Shown: positions 10,157 through 19,983, counted from the first letter of the stretch. The stretch is 35,233 nucleotides of DNA from Candidatus Sumerlaeia bacterium (GCA_013360565.1 JABWBI010000009.1:1-35233), one strand, 5' to 3'. Notes: generated by a model not told the origin, from the sequence alone. Translations and numbers: made by a program.

Positions 10157-10215
10157 GGGCTGTGAGGGACCTCATAGCCCGCAAGAGTGGCATCTGGCCC
10201 GATGCCACGGATTTT
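10157..10215 (+). terminator. Tandem hairpins after sodA; second followed by a short T tract, candidate intrinsic terminator
   Basis: GGGCTGTGAG-GGAC-CTCATAGCCC (10157-10180) and perfect 8-bp GTGGCATC-TGGCCC-GATGCCAC (10187-10208) followed by GGATTTT. Confidence 0.5.
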
Positions 10216-10240
10216 CCATGAGGATAGTGAGGATTTCGCG

Positions 10241-11020
10241 ATGACACTTCCCTTCAGGCTCGCCACGTCGCTGCTCATGGCGATGCCGATGCTCGTCTCC
10301 GGTGCCCCAGCGACGGCGGAGGAGTTCGCCGGGGCGATCGAGCGAGCTCACGGAATCGATGCCTGGCGCAGCCACCGCGCCGTCGAGGCCTCGATCGAGG
10401 TCATCTTCGGCGGCGAGACGCGTCTGCACGGCGTCATGACCTTTGAGACGCAGTCGATGCGTGTCCGCATCGATCAGCACAGCGGCACTCGGCTCGTCTT
10501 CGACGGTGACCGCGCCTGGGTGTCCCCGGGCACCGCGGACTTCGACTCGGCGAGGTTTCATCTGCTGACCTGGCCATACTTTCTCGCGGTGCCCTTCAAG
10601 CTCCGTGACCCGGGCACGCACATCGAGCTGAGCGGAGAGCGTGACCTGGGCGGCGTCCCTCACCCGACGGCTCGGCTGACGTTCGACCCCGGGGTGGGGG
10701 ATGCCCCCGATGACTGGTATCTTCTGTACCGCGATCCGGGCAGCGACCTGCTCCACGCGATGGCTTACATTGTGACATACTACGGCCGCCCGGCGGAGGG
10801 CGAGGAGGAGGTCCACGCCATCGTCTACGACGGCTGTGTGGACTTCGAGGGAGTCACCTTGTCGACCCGCTGGCGTTTCCACGACTGGAGCGAGGCCGAG
10901 GGGATCCGCGGCGACCCCATCGGCCATGTGCGGATCACACGTCTCCGCTTCGTCGATCCGCCGGCCGGATTCTTCGACCGGCCAGCGGACGCGCGCGAGG
11001 ACCCGCTTCCGGCGCGCTGA
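10241..11020 (+). CDS. Secreted protein, LolA/outer-membrane-lipoprotein-sorting-like fold suspected
   Basis: Signal peptide MTLPFRLATSLLMAMPMLVSGAPATAEE; repeated beta-rich pattern; start at ATG 10241. Confidence 0.6.
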   Translation: MTLPFRLATSLLMAMPMLVSGAPATAEEFAGAIERAHGIDAWRSHRAVEASIEVIFGGETRLHGVMTFETQSMRVRIDQHSGTRLVFDGDRAWVSPGTADFDSARFHLLTWPYFLAVPFKLRDPGTHIELSGERDLGGVPHPTARLTFDPGVGDAPDDWYLLYRDPGSDLLHAMAYIVTYYGRPAEGEEEVHAIVYDGCVDFEGVTLSTRWRFHDWSEAEGIRGDPIGHVRITRLRFVDPPAGFFDRPADAREDPLPAR

Positions 11021-11088
11021 ACCTTGACATCGCCCGCGCGGGTCGCGGAGCATCGGCGGCTCACCCGCTGACGTGAGGCGTCGATCGC

Positions 11089-12528
11089 GTGGACACGGAA
11101 CTCATCCTCGGCTTCGAGATACACACCGAGCTCAAGACGGCGTCGAAGATCTTCTGCGGCTGCCCGACGGTCTTCGGCGCGCCGCCGAACACGCAGGTCT
11201 GTCCGGTGTGTCTCGGCCTGCCGGGGGTGCTCCCCGTCCTCAACGAGCGGGCGGTGGAGTTCGCGCTGCGGACGGCACTGGCCCTGGGGTGCGACATCCC
11301 CGGGCGGGCCACGTTCGACCGGAAGAACTACCACTACCCAGACCTGCCGAAGAACTACCAGATCAGCCAGAACTACCACCCCTTCGGCACCGGCGGGGCG
11401 GTGGAGATCACGCTGCGCGACGGGACAGCCAAGCGCATCCGGATCAACAACATCCACCTCGAGGAAGATGCCGGCAAACTCCTTCACTCGGAGGTCCCCG
11501 GTGCCGACTGGTCCGTGGTCGACCTCAACCGTGCGGGTGTCCCCCTGATCGAGATCGTCACGGAACCCGACTTCCGGACGCCCGAGGAGGCGCAGGTCTT
11601 CATGCAGACCATGCGGTCGATTCTGCGCTACATCGACGTCTCCGACTGCAAGATGCAGGAGGGCAGCCTGCGCTTCGAGGCCAACATCAGTGTCCGGCGC
11701 CGGGGCGACACTGCCCTGGGGCCGAAGGTGGAGATCAAGAACCTGAACTCCACCAAGACCGTCCTGCGGTGCATCGAGCACGAGTTCGAGCGCCAGACGG
11801 AGATGCTCGAGCGCGGCGAGCGGGTGGCGCAGGAGACGAGGCTCTGGGACGAGGTGAGGGGCTGCACTGTCGCGATGCGATCGAAGGAGTTCGCGAACGA
11901 CTACCGCTACTTCCCCGATCCGGATCTCGTGCCCGTGCTGATCACGGCGGAGATGCGTGAACGTGTGGCGGCGTCTCTGCCGGAGCTCCCGGCGCCGCGG
12001 CGGCGGCGATTCGCGGAGGAGTTCGGGTTGCCTGAGTACGACGCGGCAATCCTGACGGTCGACCGGGCCGTGGCCGACTACTTCGAGGAGGCCGTGAGGA
12101 TCTGCGGCAAGGCCAAGCCGGTTTCGAACATCATCATGACGGACGTCTTGGCTCATCTCAACGACCATGGCCTCGACATGGAGGATTTTCCCGTCCCGGC
12201 GCGCTCGCTCGCGGCGCTCATCGGGCTGATGGAGGAGGGTGTCATCTCGACCAAGATCGCCAAGACGGTCCTCCGGAGGATGATCGAGACGGGCAAGGAG
12301 CCCCGCCAGATCGTCGAAGAGGAGGGGCTGATTCAGATCAGTGACACGCCGGCACTCGAGGCCATTGTCGATCAGGTGATCGCGGCGAACGCCGCGGCCG
12401 CGGAGGAGTACCGCGCAGGGAAAGACAAGGCCAAAGGCCGGCTGGTCGGGGAAATCATGAAGGCGTCCAGGGGGAAAGCAAACCCCGCACTCGTCAACGA
12501 GTTGATCGACCGCAGACTGCGCGGCTGA
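11089..12528 (+). CDS. gatB: Aspartyl/glutamyl-tRNA(Asn/Gln) amidotransferase subunit B
   Basis: GTG start; GFEIHTELKTASKIFCGCPT, CPVCLGLPGVLPVLN, RKNYHYPDLPKNYQISQ, C-terminal GatB/YqeY domain. Confidence 0.97.
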   Translation: MDTELILGFEIHTELKTASKIFCGCPTVFGAPPNTQVCPVCLGLPGVLPVLNERAVEFALRTALALGCDIPGRATFDRKNYHYPDLPKNYQISQNYHPFGTGGAVEITLRDGTAKRIRINNIHLEEDAGKLLHSEVPGADWSVVDLNRAGVPLIEIVTEPDFRTPEEAQVFMQTMRSILRYIDVSDCKMQEGSLRFEANISVRRRGDTALGPKVEIKNLNSTKTVLRCIEHEFERQTEMLERGERVAQETRLWDEVRGCTVAMRSKEFANDYRYFPDPDLVPVLITAEMRERVAASLPELPAPRRRRFAEEFGLPEYDAAILTVDRAVADYFEEAVRICGKAKPVSNIIMTDVLAHLNDHGLDMEDFPVPARSLAALIGLMEEGVISTKIAKTVLRRMIETGKEPRQIVEEEGLIQISDTPALEAIVDQVIAANAAAAEEYRAGKDKAKGRLVGEIMKASRGKANPALVNELIDRRLRG

Positions 12529-12534
12529 GATCCC

Positions 12535-12966
12535 TCAGGGGGTGATCGAGTGATCGTCGGCGGCATAGGTCGGCGTGCCGTGATTGCCGACGCCGCAGCT
12601 CACCGGGTCCACCATGCTTCCGAGGCGGTAGGCCTCCCCGGTCTCGGGGCAGACGAGGGTTGAGGCCCTCGTCCCCAGGCGCTGGGCGATGTCGTTGACC
12701 GTGACACCGCTGCGCCCAGGGCCTCCCTGCGCGAGAACGGCGCGCTTGGCCTGCTCCATCGACGTCATCTGATTCCGGCACTGCTGGGCGAGGGCGTCGA
12801 TCTGAGCTCCGCTGCGGGTGCCGCCTCCTCCCGAGCGGGACAGTGAGTAGCGTGCATTCTGGGCCGAGTCGTACCCGAAGCGGACCAGCTTGCGGAAGCC
12901 AGGGCTGACAAACCAGAGTGCAACCAGAGCCACCACGACGACGCCAGCGATGATCTTGCCCTTCAT
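12535..12966 (-). CDS. Membrane-anchored protein with pseudopilin-type Cys-rich C-terminus
   Basis: TM MKGKIIAGVVVVALVALWFV; CRNQMTSMEQAKRA...LVCPETGEAYRLGSMVDPVSCGVGNHG resembles C-terminal domains of prepilin-like proteins. Confidence 0.6.
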   Translation of the reverse strand: MKGKIIAGVVVVALVALWFVSPGFRKLVRFGYDSAQNARYSLSRSGGGGTRSGAQIDALAQQCRNQMTSMEQAKRAVLAQGGPGRSGVTVNDIAQRLGTRASTLVCPETGEAYRLGSMVDPVSCGVGNHGTPTYAADDHSITP

Positions 12967-13068
12967 TCTCGAAGATCCTCCCCTCGGATCAGACTCCATT
13001 GTCCTCGGCCGCGGCCTCCCGTCAACGCCGGAGATTCAAGCCTCTCATCAGGCAAGACGATACCCTCG

Positions 13069-13599
13069 GTGAGGGCCCGCGGGCCCTCCGGACTCACCGT
13101 GCGCCGTGCCACATTCATCCTCGCCCTCACGATTCCCGCCGCCGGCCTGGGGGCTGCAGCGGCGACGCTCACCCAGCGGATGCTCGCGGAATCGGCTCCC
13201 CAGCCCAAGGCGGCGACCGCGCCCCAGGGGCCCTCGCAGCCTCGCCCCGCGCAGGGACCGCAGTTTCCCCTGCCTTCAAGTCTGGAAGAGGGAGACCGGC
13301 TCTATCCCCTGGAAATTCAGCGCATCACACTCTCTCCAGCGTCCCGGTCCCGCTACCTCCAGCTCAGCATACTCATCAACTGTGGGCAGGATTCGACCGT
13401 GCATGAGGCGCTGACGGCCTCGCGGGGCGAGTCGCTGGTCCGGGCTCTTCAGGAGCAGCTCGGGGCCACGCGCAGCGAGGAGCTCCTGAGCCCCTCGCGG
13501 AGAATGGACCTCCGCGAGCGGATGATTCTCCTCTTCAACCGCGTCCTCCGAACCACTTCGATCAAAGACATCTACTACGAGACCTTCATCATCAGCTGA
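13069..13599 (+). CDS. FliL-like single-TM protein
   Basis: N-terminal TM, Pro-rich linker, RYLQLSILINC...RMDLRERMILLFNRVLRTTSIKDIYYETFIIS resembles FliL C-terminal domain. GTG start; 13099 is an alternative start. Confidence 0.55.
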   Translation: MRARGPSGLTVRRATFILALTIPAAGLGAAAATLTQRMLAESAPQPKAATAPQGPSQPRPAQGPQFPLPSSLEEGDRLYPLEIQRITLSPASRSRYLQLSILINCGQDSTVHEALTASRGESLVRALQEQLGATRSEELLSPSRRMDLRERMILLFNRVLRTTSIKDIYYETFIIS

Positions 13600-13678
13600 A
13601 CGGGCAGCTCGAGCTTGACCTTCGCGCGGCCCTCTGGTCGCCTGGGGCCCCTTTTCCCTCTCAGACAAGGAGTTCCCC

Positions 13679-14230
13679 ATGACACAGAAGGGCGTCACCA
13701 TCTGGTTCACCGGCCTCAGCGGGGCCGGCAAGTCCACAATTGCTCATGTTCTCGCCAACCGGTTCCACGAAGCGGGGCTGAGGTTCGAGATCCTCGACGG
13801 CGATGTCGTCCGCACAAATCTTTCGAAGGGACTCGGCTTCTCCAAAGAGGACCGCGACACGAACATCCGGCGGATCGGCTTCGTCGCTCATCTGCTGACG
13901 CGCAATGGTGTGATCGTGATCTGCGCCGCCATCAGCCCTTACCGGGCCATCCGCGACGAGGTGCGCGAGATGATCGGCGACTTCGTGGAAGTCTACGCTG
14001 CCGCTCCGCTCGAGACGTGTGAGGAGCGGGACGTCAAGGGCCTCTACAAGAAGGCGCGCGCCGGCGAGCTCAAGGAGTTCACGGGCATCAGCGACCCGTA
14101 CGAGGAGCCACTCCACGCGGAGGTCGTCTGCCACACGGACAAGGAGACGCCGCAGCAGAGCGCGCAGAAGATCCTCAACAGACTCGTGGAGCTGGGCTAT
14201 CTGCCCCCGATCTTCCGCGGCGAGGACTGA
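13679..14230 (+). CDS. cysC: Adenylylsulfate (APS) kinase
   Basis: [15 protein letters not shown]-loop, [56 protein letters not shown]. Confidence 0.96.
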   Translation: MTQKGVTIWFTGLSGAGKSTIAHVLANRFHEAGLRFEILDGDVVRTNLSKGLGFSKEDRDTNIRRIGFVAHLLTRNGVIVICAAISPYRAIRDEVREMIGDFVEVYAAAPLETCEERDVKGLYKKARAGELKEFTGISDPYEEPLHAEVVCHTDKETPQQSAQKILNRLVELGYLPPIFRGED

Positions 14231-14242
14231 GCGCGGGCTCCG

Positions 14243-15106
14243 ATGGATCGCCTTGTCGACCTCCACATGCACTCGACGGCCTCGGATGGCACCCTGACGC
14301 CAGGCGAGGTTGTCGCAATGGCGCGCGAGGAGGGCTTGGCCGCCATTGCGCTGACGGATCACGACACCACTGCGGGCCTGCCCGAGGCCATTGCGGCGGG
14401 CCGGCGGCTGGGTGTCGAAGTCGTCCCCGGCATCGAGATCAGCGCGAAGCGCGAGCGAGGTACGCTTCACATCGTGGGGCTGTTCATCGATCCCGAGGAC
14501 GGGCGGCTCGAGGAGCGGTGTCAGGCGCTCCAGGCGGAGCGGGGGCGGCGGAACGAGAGGATCGTCTCGCGCCTGTGCGAACTGGGAATGCCGGTCACGC
14601 TCGATGAGGTCCGTGGCAAGAGTGGAGGGGGTGTCATCGGCCGGCCGCACTTTGCGGCTGTCATGGTCGAGAAGGGCTACGTCGCGACCCGGGAGGAGGC
14701 GTTCGACCGGTGGCTGGCCAAGGGCCAGCCGGCCTACTTCCCGAAGGCGCTCCTCGACCCTGCGGAGTCGATCGCGATGATCCACGATGCTGGGGGAGTG
14801 GCTGTCTGCGCTCATCCATCGCAGCTGAGATGCGCCGGCGAGCACGAGCTGGAGGGTGCGATCGCCGAGCTCCGGCATCATGGGCTCGATGCGATCGAGA
14901 CACAGTGGTCAACGGCCACGGCGGAGGAGATGGCGCTGACGGAGCGGGTCGCCGGGCGCCAGGGCTTGCTGCGATCGGGCGGTTCAGACTTCCACGGGGG
15001 CAACAAGCCGGACATCCGGATGGGCGTGGCCCGTGGCCAGATCCGGGTCACGGCCGACGTGCTCGAGGCACTGCGCCGGGCCGCCCGGCCACGCGCCCGC
15101 ACCTGA
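14243..15106 (+). CDS. PHP-domain phosphoesterase (YciV/3',5'-nucleoside bisphosphate phosphatase-like)
   Basis: DLHMHSTASDGTLTPGEVV, ALTDHDTTAGLPEA, PGIEISA, CAHPSQ, SGGSDFHG. Confidence 0.9.
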   Translation: MDRLVDLHMHSTASDGTLTPGEVVAMAREEGLAAIALTDHDTTAGLPEAIAAGRRLGVEVVPGIEISAKRERGTLHIVGLFIDPEDGRLEERCQALQAERGRRNERIVSRLCELGMPVTLDEVRGKSGGGVIGRPHFAAVMVEKGYVATREEAFDRWLAKGQPAYFPKALLDPAESIAMIHDAGGVAVCAHPSQLRCAGEHELEGAIAELRHHGLDAIETQWSTATAEEMALTERVAGRQGLLRSGGSDFHGGNKPDIRMGVARGQIRVTADVLEALRRAARPRART

Positions 15107-15109
15107 GGC

Positions 15110-16369
15110 ATGACCTGCCCCGCCGCCCCCACGCTGATGATCGTGACCGACGCGATCCGGGGCGACTACCTGAACCCGGACGACGCGCCTTTCCTGTGCG
15201 GGCTGCGGGAGACCTGCTCTCACGCGCGGCGCCTGCGGCCGAACTTCGGCTTCTGTGAGCGGTCGGAGATGTTCACGGGGACGCGTCCCGACGTGAACGG
15301 GTATTTCTGCGCCATCACGCTGGGCGAAGGCTCGGACTTTGCGCGATGGGACACCACGCTCTGGCGCCTGCTCGACTGGGACACCGCGTTTGGGCGCCGA
15401 TGCATCCGGCGTGCCATGCGCGAGTGGTTCCGCCGCGTCCGCGGCATCTCGCAGCCGATCTACGAGATCCCCGTGCGGCTCCTCCCGAAGGTGGTCCTGA
15501 CGGAGGATCGCTTCGATTTTCACGACGATCTGGGCCGCTTCAGCGTCGAGACGCTCTTCGACGTCCTGGCCCGCGAGGGGCGGACGACCTTCTTCGACGC
15601 CTTCCCTTCACTCCGCACACCGGCGCACTGGGACCACGAACGCGTGGAGATCATTCTGCGCGGATTCGACACTCCGAGCGATTACTACCCGATGTACCTC
15701 GGCAAGGGTGATCACATCGGCCATCTCCACGGTCCGCGAAGCCCCGAGCGGCGCGAGATGGTCCGGGCGGTCGACGGTGAGGTCGAGCAGATCCTCACAC
15801 GCTTCCGCGAGAAATGGCCCGAGGGGTGCTTTGTCATCTTCGGCGATCACGGGATGGTCGACGTCGAGCGCACGCTGTCGGTGATGCCCCTGCTGCGGCG
15901 CGCGGCGCGCGGTGCCGGGCTTCGCCCAGGGCGCGATTTCGAGGTCTGGCTCGACTCGACACTCGTGAGGCTCTGGTTCCGCCGGGAGCGAGCACGCGAG
16001 GCGCTGACACGCTGGATCTCCGCGGACGAGGAGATGAACCGCCGCGGCCAAGTCCTGACGCCTGAGCGCTGCCGCGAGCTCCACGTGCCCCCGCCGGGTG
16101 GAGCGTACGGCGATCTCTATTGGCTCGCGCATCCGGGGGTGCTTCTCTGGCCTGATCACTTTCACCACCACGTGAAGTACCGTGGAATGCACGGCTACGA
16201 GACGCACCACGACGGCCAGAAGGGCTACGCCATCTGGCACGACCCGCGGCGTCCCCGCATTCTCCTCGATGAGATCGAGGGAATTGACATCTGCCCGCTG
16301 ATCGCGAGTCTTCTCGATGTGCCCGCTCCCGCTCAGTGCCAGGGCACCGATCCCGGCCTGCGCGGCTGA
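15110..16369 (+). CDS. Alkaline phosphatase superfamily protein (type I phosphodiesterase/nucleotide pyrophosphatase-like)
   Basis: IVTDAIRGDYL metal-binding Asp region, FGFCERSEMFTGTRPDVNGYF, GKGDHIGHLHGP, IFGDHGMVDVE, HGYETHHDGQKGY. Confidence 0.85.
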   Translation: MTCPAAPTLMIVTDAIRGDYLNPDDAPFLCGLRETCSHARRLRPNFGFCERSEMFTGTRPDVNGYFCAITLGEGSDFARWDTTLWRLLDWDTAFGRRCIRRAMREWFRRVRGISQPIYEIPVRLLPKVVLTEDRFDFHDDLGRFSVETLFDVLAREGRTTFFDAFPSLRTPAHWDHERVEIILRGFDTPSDYYPMYLGKGDHIGHLHGPRSPERREMVRAVDGEVEQILTRFREKWPEGCFVIFGDHGMVDVERTLSVMPLLRRAARGAGLRPGRDFEVWLDSTLVRLWFRRERAREALTRWISADEEMNRRGQVLTPERCRELHVPPPGGAYGDLYWLAHPGVLLWPDHFHHHVKYRGMHGYETHHDGQKGYAIWHDPRRPRILLDEIEGIDICPLIASLLDVPAPAQCQGTDPGLRG

Positions 16370-16371
16370 CC

Positions 16372-17325
16372 ATGTCCCGTGTCTCCATCATCCTGCGCGT
16401 GAAGAACGAAGGCCGAACTCTCGGCCAAGTGCTCGAGGGCGTTGGGTTGCAGCGGGGAGTCGAGCCGCCGGAGCTCGTCGTCGTCGATTCGGGCTCGACG
16501 GATGACACCCTCGCCATCGCCGAACGGCACGGCGCGGCCATCGTCCGGATACGTCCGGAGGACTTCACCTGGGGTGGCGCAATCAACAGGGGCATCGAGG
16601 CCTCGTCGGGGGATATCGCCGTGATGCTCTCTGGGCACTGTGTGCCGGTGGACGAGCATTGGCTCCGCGAGCTGATCGCGCCCTTTGGGGCGCCGGAGGT
16701 CGCGGCGACGGCCAGCCGGCACGTCCCGGACCTGTGTGTCGATCCGCTGGAGGCGGTGGAGCTCGCCGAGTGGTTTCCACCGGGCGAGGCGCCGGTGGAG
16801 GCGGGGATCTACTCCAACTCGGCGGGCGCCGTGCGCCGTGCCGTCTGGGAGGTTCACCGCTTCGACGAGGGCCTGATGCTGTGTGAGGACGGAGAGTGGG
16901 CCATGCGCGTCCGGGCGGCCGGCCACCGGACGCTCTACTGCCCGCGCAGCCAAGTCGTGCACAGCCACAGACCGGCTGTGGATGTCGTCTATCGGCGCTG
17001 GTTCTGGCGCGCGTTCACCGGGGTGGCGTTCATCGAGGGAGCGCGTGACGGCCAGATTCTCTACCTCGGCTACAAGACGGCCAAGTATCTCTGGCAAGAC
17101 CTGCGGATGCTCTGGCGCGACGGACGGCCCTGGGCTTGGTGGCGTGCTCCGTTCTACGAGCTGGCGCGGCAGTGGGGAGCCTTCGCAGGGGCACGGCTTT
17201 CCCGGTCGGGGCGCGTCGGCCTGCGCGGACACGACTACGCAATCCGTGTTCCACGCCCCATCGCGCTCGTCGACCCCATCCTGCGAGGGCTGGAGCGCCC
17301 GGGGCGAAGCCATGTCTGCGGATGA
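16372..17325 (+). CDS. Family 2 glycosyltransferase
   Basis: VSIILRVKNEGRTLGQVLEGV, VVVDSGSTDDTLAIA, FTWGGAINRGIEASSGDIAVMLSGHCVPVDEHWL. Confidence 0.92.
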   Translation: MSRVSIILRVKNEGRTLGQVLEGVGLQRGVEPPELVVVDSGSTDDTLAIAERHGAAIVRIRPEDFTWGGAINRGIEASSGDIAVMLSGHCVPVDEHWLRELIAPFGAPEVAATASRHVPDLCVDPLEAVELAEWFPPGEAPVEAGIYSNSAGAVRRAVWEVHRFDEGLMLCEDGEWAMRVRAAGHRTLYCPRSQVVHSHRPAVDVVYRRWFWRAFTGVAFIEGARDGQILYLGYKTAKYLWQDLRMLWRDGRPWAWWRAPFYELARQWGAFAGARLSRSGRVGLRGHDYAIRVPRPIALVDPILRGLERPGRSHVCG

Positions 17326-18418
17326 CCTCGCGAGCCATCACTTCACCGTTCACCACGACCGTGAGATCGACGGCCAGGTGCGGACGGATGTCGAGCACAT
17401 CCGCGATGCCACTCTGGCCACCCACCCTGGGGCGGTGGGCCTCTTCCTCGTGGGAGGATTCGGCCGAGGCGAGGGCGGTGTCGTGCAACGGGACGGGCGC
17501 TGGCGGCCGGCAAACGACTACGACTTCGAACTCATCACGCGCGGACCCGTGGATCATGGGGCGCTCCGCGACCTCGGCGTGCGTCTCGCGCGGGAGTGCG
17601 GCGTGCCGATGGTGCACATCGAGCACTCGCTCGCCTGGAAACAGCGCCTGCGTGGCCCGACGGAGTACACGGTCGACCTCCGCCTCGGCAGTCTGGCGCT
17701 GCATGACCCGCACGACATGCGGACGCGGCTGTGGCGGTGCCAGGCGCCCCGCATTCCGCTCACGGATGCGATGCAGACGCTCTTCACCCGGACGGCGGCG
17801 CTGCTGTGGTGCTTCGAGTCGCCAAGAGATTGGCGTCGGGCCGGGATGCCGGCGCGCTTCGATCTGGCGATCCAGGTCTCGAAGGCTCTTCTGGCCATCG
17901 AGGATGCCAGGCTCATCCGGGTCCGACGCTATCATCCCCTGTATGCGAAGCGTCTTCAGCGATTCTTGACCCTCGGCGCCGGCGAGTCGCTCGTCTCGGC
18001 CATGCGCTGGGCCACGGAGTTCAAACTCCGTCCCGATGCGACTTCGATTCCGGAGGACCTCGAGGGGCTGTGGTTCCGGGCCAGAGACTGGCTCCTGGCC
18101 GAAGCGTTTCAGCACGCGGGCGCGATGACGGGGCGACGTGTCGAATCCTGGAGGGACTTCGGCCAAGCCACGCGCTGGCGAAGCCTGCGAGGGCGCGACC
18201 GATGGCGCCTGCTGCGGAGCCGGGCCGTTTGGGAGCGTCACCGCGAGCTGGCACTCGTGAACATGCTCGCCCTCGCGGCGCTGCAGCGTGACGGCTCCAG
18301 CGATCCCAAACTGTCGGCGAGTGCGCGGCGGATCTGTGAGGACCTCGGCGAAGCCGCTGGCCCTGGCTGGAACGGCCTGCGGCTCGCGCTCCTGCGCCTT
18401 TTCGAGCGCCTCTGGTGA
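17312..18418 (+). CDS. Nucleotidyltransferase-fold protein of unknown function
   Basis: LVGGFGRGEGGVVQRDGRWRPANDYDFELI matches the GG/GS...DxD NTase pattern; start overlaps GT2 stop by 14 nt. Confidence 0.65.
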   Translation: MSADDLASHHFTVHHDREIDGQVRTDVEHIRDATLATHPGAVGLFLVGGFGRGEGGVVQRDGRWRPANDYDFELITRGPVDHGALRDLGVRLARECGVPMVHIEHSLAWKQRLRGPTEYTVDLRLGSLALHDPHDMRTRLWRCQAPRIPLTDAMQTLFTRTAALLWCFESPRDWRRAGMPARFDLAIQVSKALLAIEDARLIRVRRYHPLYAKRLQRFLTLGAGESLVSAMRWATEFKLRPDATSIPEDLEGLWFRARDWLLAEAFQHAGAMTGRRVESWRDFGQATRWRSLRGRDRWRLLRSRAVWERHRELALVNMLALAALQRDGSSDPKLSASARRICEDLGEAAGPGWNGLRLALLRLFERLW

Positions 18419-18419
18419 C

Positions 18420-19844
18420 TCAGGTGCCAACTGCGGCGGAGTCGATCGAGCGCATCCTCGCCCCGCCCTGGTTGACGAAGTCCGGACGGTGAATCGTTTC
18501 CTCCTCGGCGCCGAGCAGCAGATGCTCGGCGCACTCGACGCCCTGCATGAAGCCGTGGTCCTGATTGGAGACCTCGTACTTCCAGGCGCCGAAGCGGCCC
18601 CGGGAGTGGATGCCCTTCGCCTCGAGGGCCGGCAACAGGGCTTCGAGCGCGGCGTCGCGCCCGAGGCTCGGTGTGGGGTACCCATAGGGAAGGCGGCGGA
18701 CGTAGACATTGTCGACGAGGTCCACCGAGTCGATCAGGCGCGTGTTGACCATGCCCTGCAAGACATCGTCGAGCACACGGCCGGGGTCCACCGGCTTGAC
18801 GGGCGACTCGCTGACCTCGGCCATGAGCGACCAGCAGCGCGCGATGTCCGGCACATTGTTGGGGGAGTAGTTCGAGAAGACGGTGACGCGGTAGAAGGGG
18901 CAGTTGGCCTCGGGGAAGTACATCCAACACTTGGTGCTGATGTGCGGACCCGGGGTCCCCTTCACTCCGACACCGACGACGTGGGTTGCGCTGTGGACGA
19001 GCCCCTGGGCGGCTGCGCGCCAGCTCTCGACGCCGGTGATCTCGGCGAGCATATCGAGAGGGATCGTCGAGACGAGCGCGTCGTACGGGCGATCCGAGCC
19101 GTCGCTGAAGTGCGCGACGCGGCGTTCGGTGTCGAGAGCAGTCAGCCGCGTGTGGAAGTGGATCCTGCCGGGCGGCAGGCGACGGCCGAGTTCGCGCCAG
19201 ATGGCGCCCGTCCCGCCGTGGAGAGGGAAGCGGAAGGTGGCATTGGGACCCCACGAGACATCGTCTCTTTCGAGGATAATGTTGCGGAGCACACGCGCGA
19301 GGTCGACGGGGGCGACGCGCTCGCCGACCCAGTCTGTCGCCAACTCACGGGGAGGATAGGCCCAGACCTTGAAATTGTACGGCGTCATGAAGTGCTTGGC
19401 GAGCCCCTCACCGAAGTAGTGCAGGATGAAGGTCTCGAAATCCCGTGGCCGCTCTCTCACCTCGGGTCTCTGAAGCAGCCCCTCGACACACTCCCAGAGC
19501 GCCTCCCGGGGCAGGCGCCGAATGTTGTTCTGGAAGGGGTAGGGGACGAATCTCCCGGCGATCCAGACCCACGACTCACGCTCGTGGCGGATCCACCCGT
19601 CCTCGCCGAGGAGCGAGTCCATCATGCGGTCGAAGTACTCATAGTGGGAGAACTGAACGTGCCCGCCGTGGTCCCAGGTGTAGCCCCCCGCGTCGGTGAC
19701 GGACCCGGCCAGTCCCCCGGCCTCGCCAGTGGCCTCCACCACGTGCCAGTCCTCGTGGCCGAGCTCATGGAGCCGCCATGCGGCGCCCAGACCGGTGGGG
19801 CCGGCGCCGATGATCAGAATCCGCTTGGGGGGATGGACTGCCAT
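18420..19844 (-). CDS. FAD-dependent amine-oxidase/UDP-galactopyranose-mutase-like oxidoreductase
   Basis: [41 protein letters not shown] dinucleotide-binding fold; [10 protein letters not shown]-terminal FAD-binding [20 protein letters not shown]. Confidence 0.85.
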   Translation of the reverse strand: MAVHPPKRILIIGAGPTGLGAAWRLHELGHEDWHVVEATGEAGGLAGSVTDAGGYTWDHGGHVQFSHYEYFDRMMDSLLGEDGWIRHERESWVWIAGRFVPYPFQNNIRRLPREALWECVEGLLQRPEVRERPRDFETFILHYFGEGLAKHFMTPYNFKVWAYPPRELATDWVGERVAPVDLARVLRNIILERDDVSWGPNATFRFPLHGGTGAIWRELGRRLPPGRIHFHTRLTALDTERRVAHFSDGSDRPYDALVSTIPLDMLAEITGVESWRAAAQGLVHSATHVVGVGVKGTPGPHISTKCWMYFPEANCPFYRVTVFSNYSPNNVPDIARCWSLMAEVSESPVKPVDPGRVLDDVLQGMVNTRLIDSVDLVDNVYVRRLPYGYPTPSLGRDAALEALLPALEAKGIHSRGRFGAWKYEVSNQDHGFMQGVECAEHLLLGAEEETIHRPDFVNQGGARMRSIDSAAVGT

Positions 19845-19983
19845 GACGCTCACAGGGACGGAGAGTGCCCCGGCACCGTATCAGAGGCCGGGGCCCGGTC
19901 AAGGGCTCTCTCCCGAAATGGTATGTTCGCCTCTGGACTTCTCGCGCCGGGGTGTGGAAAGGTGCTGGTCTCTGTGTCCCGCC

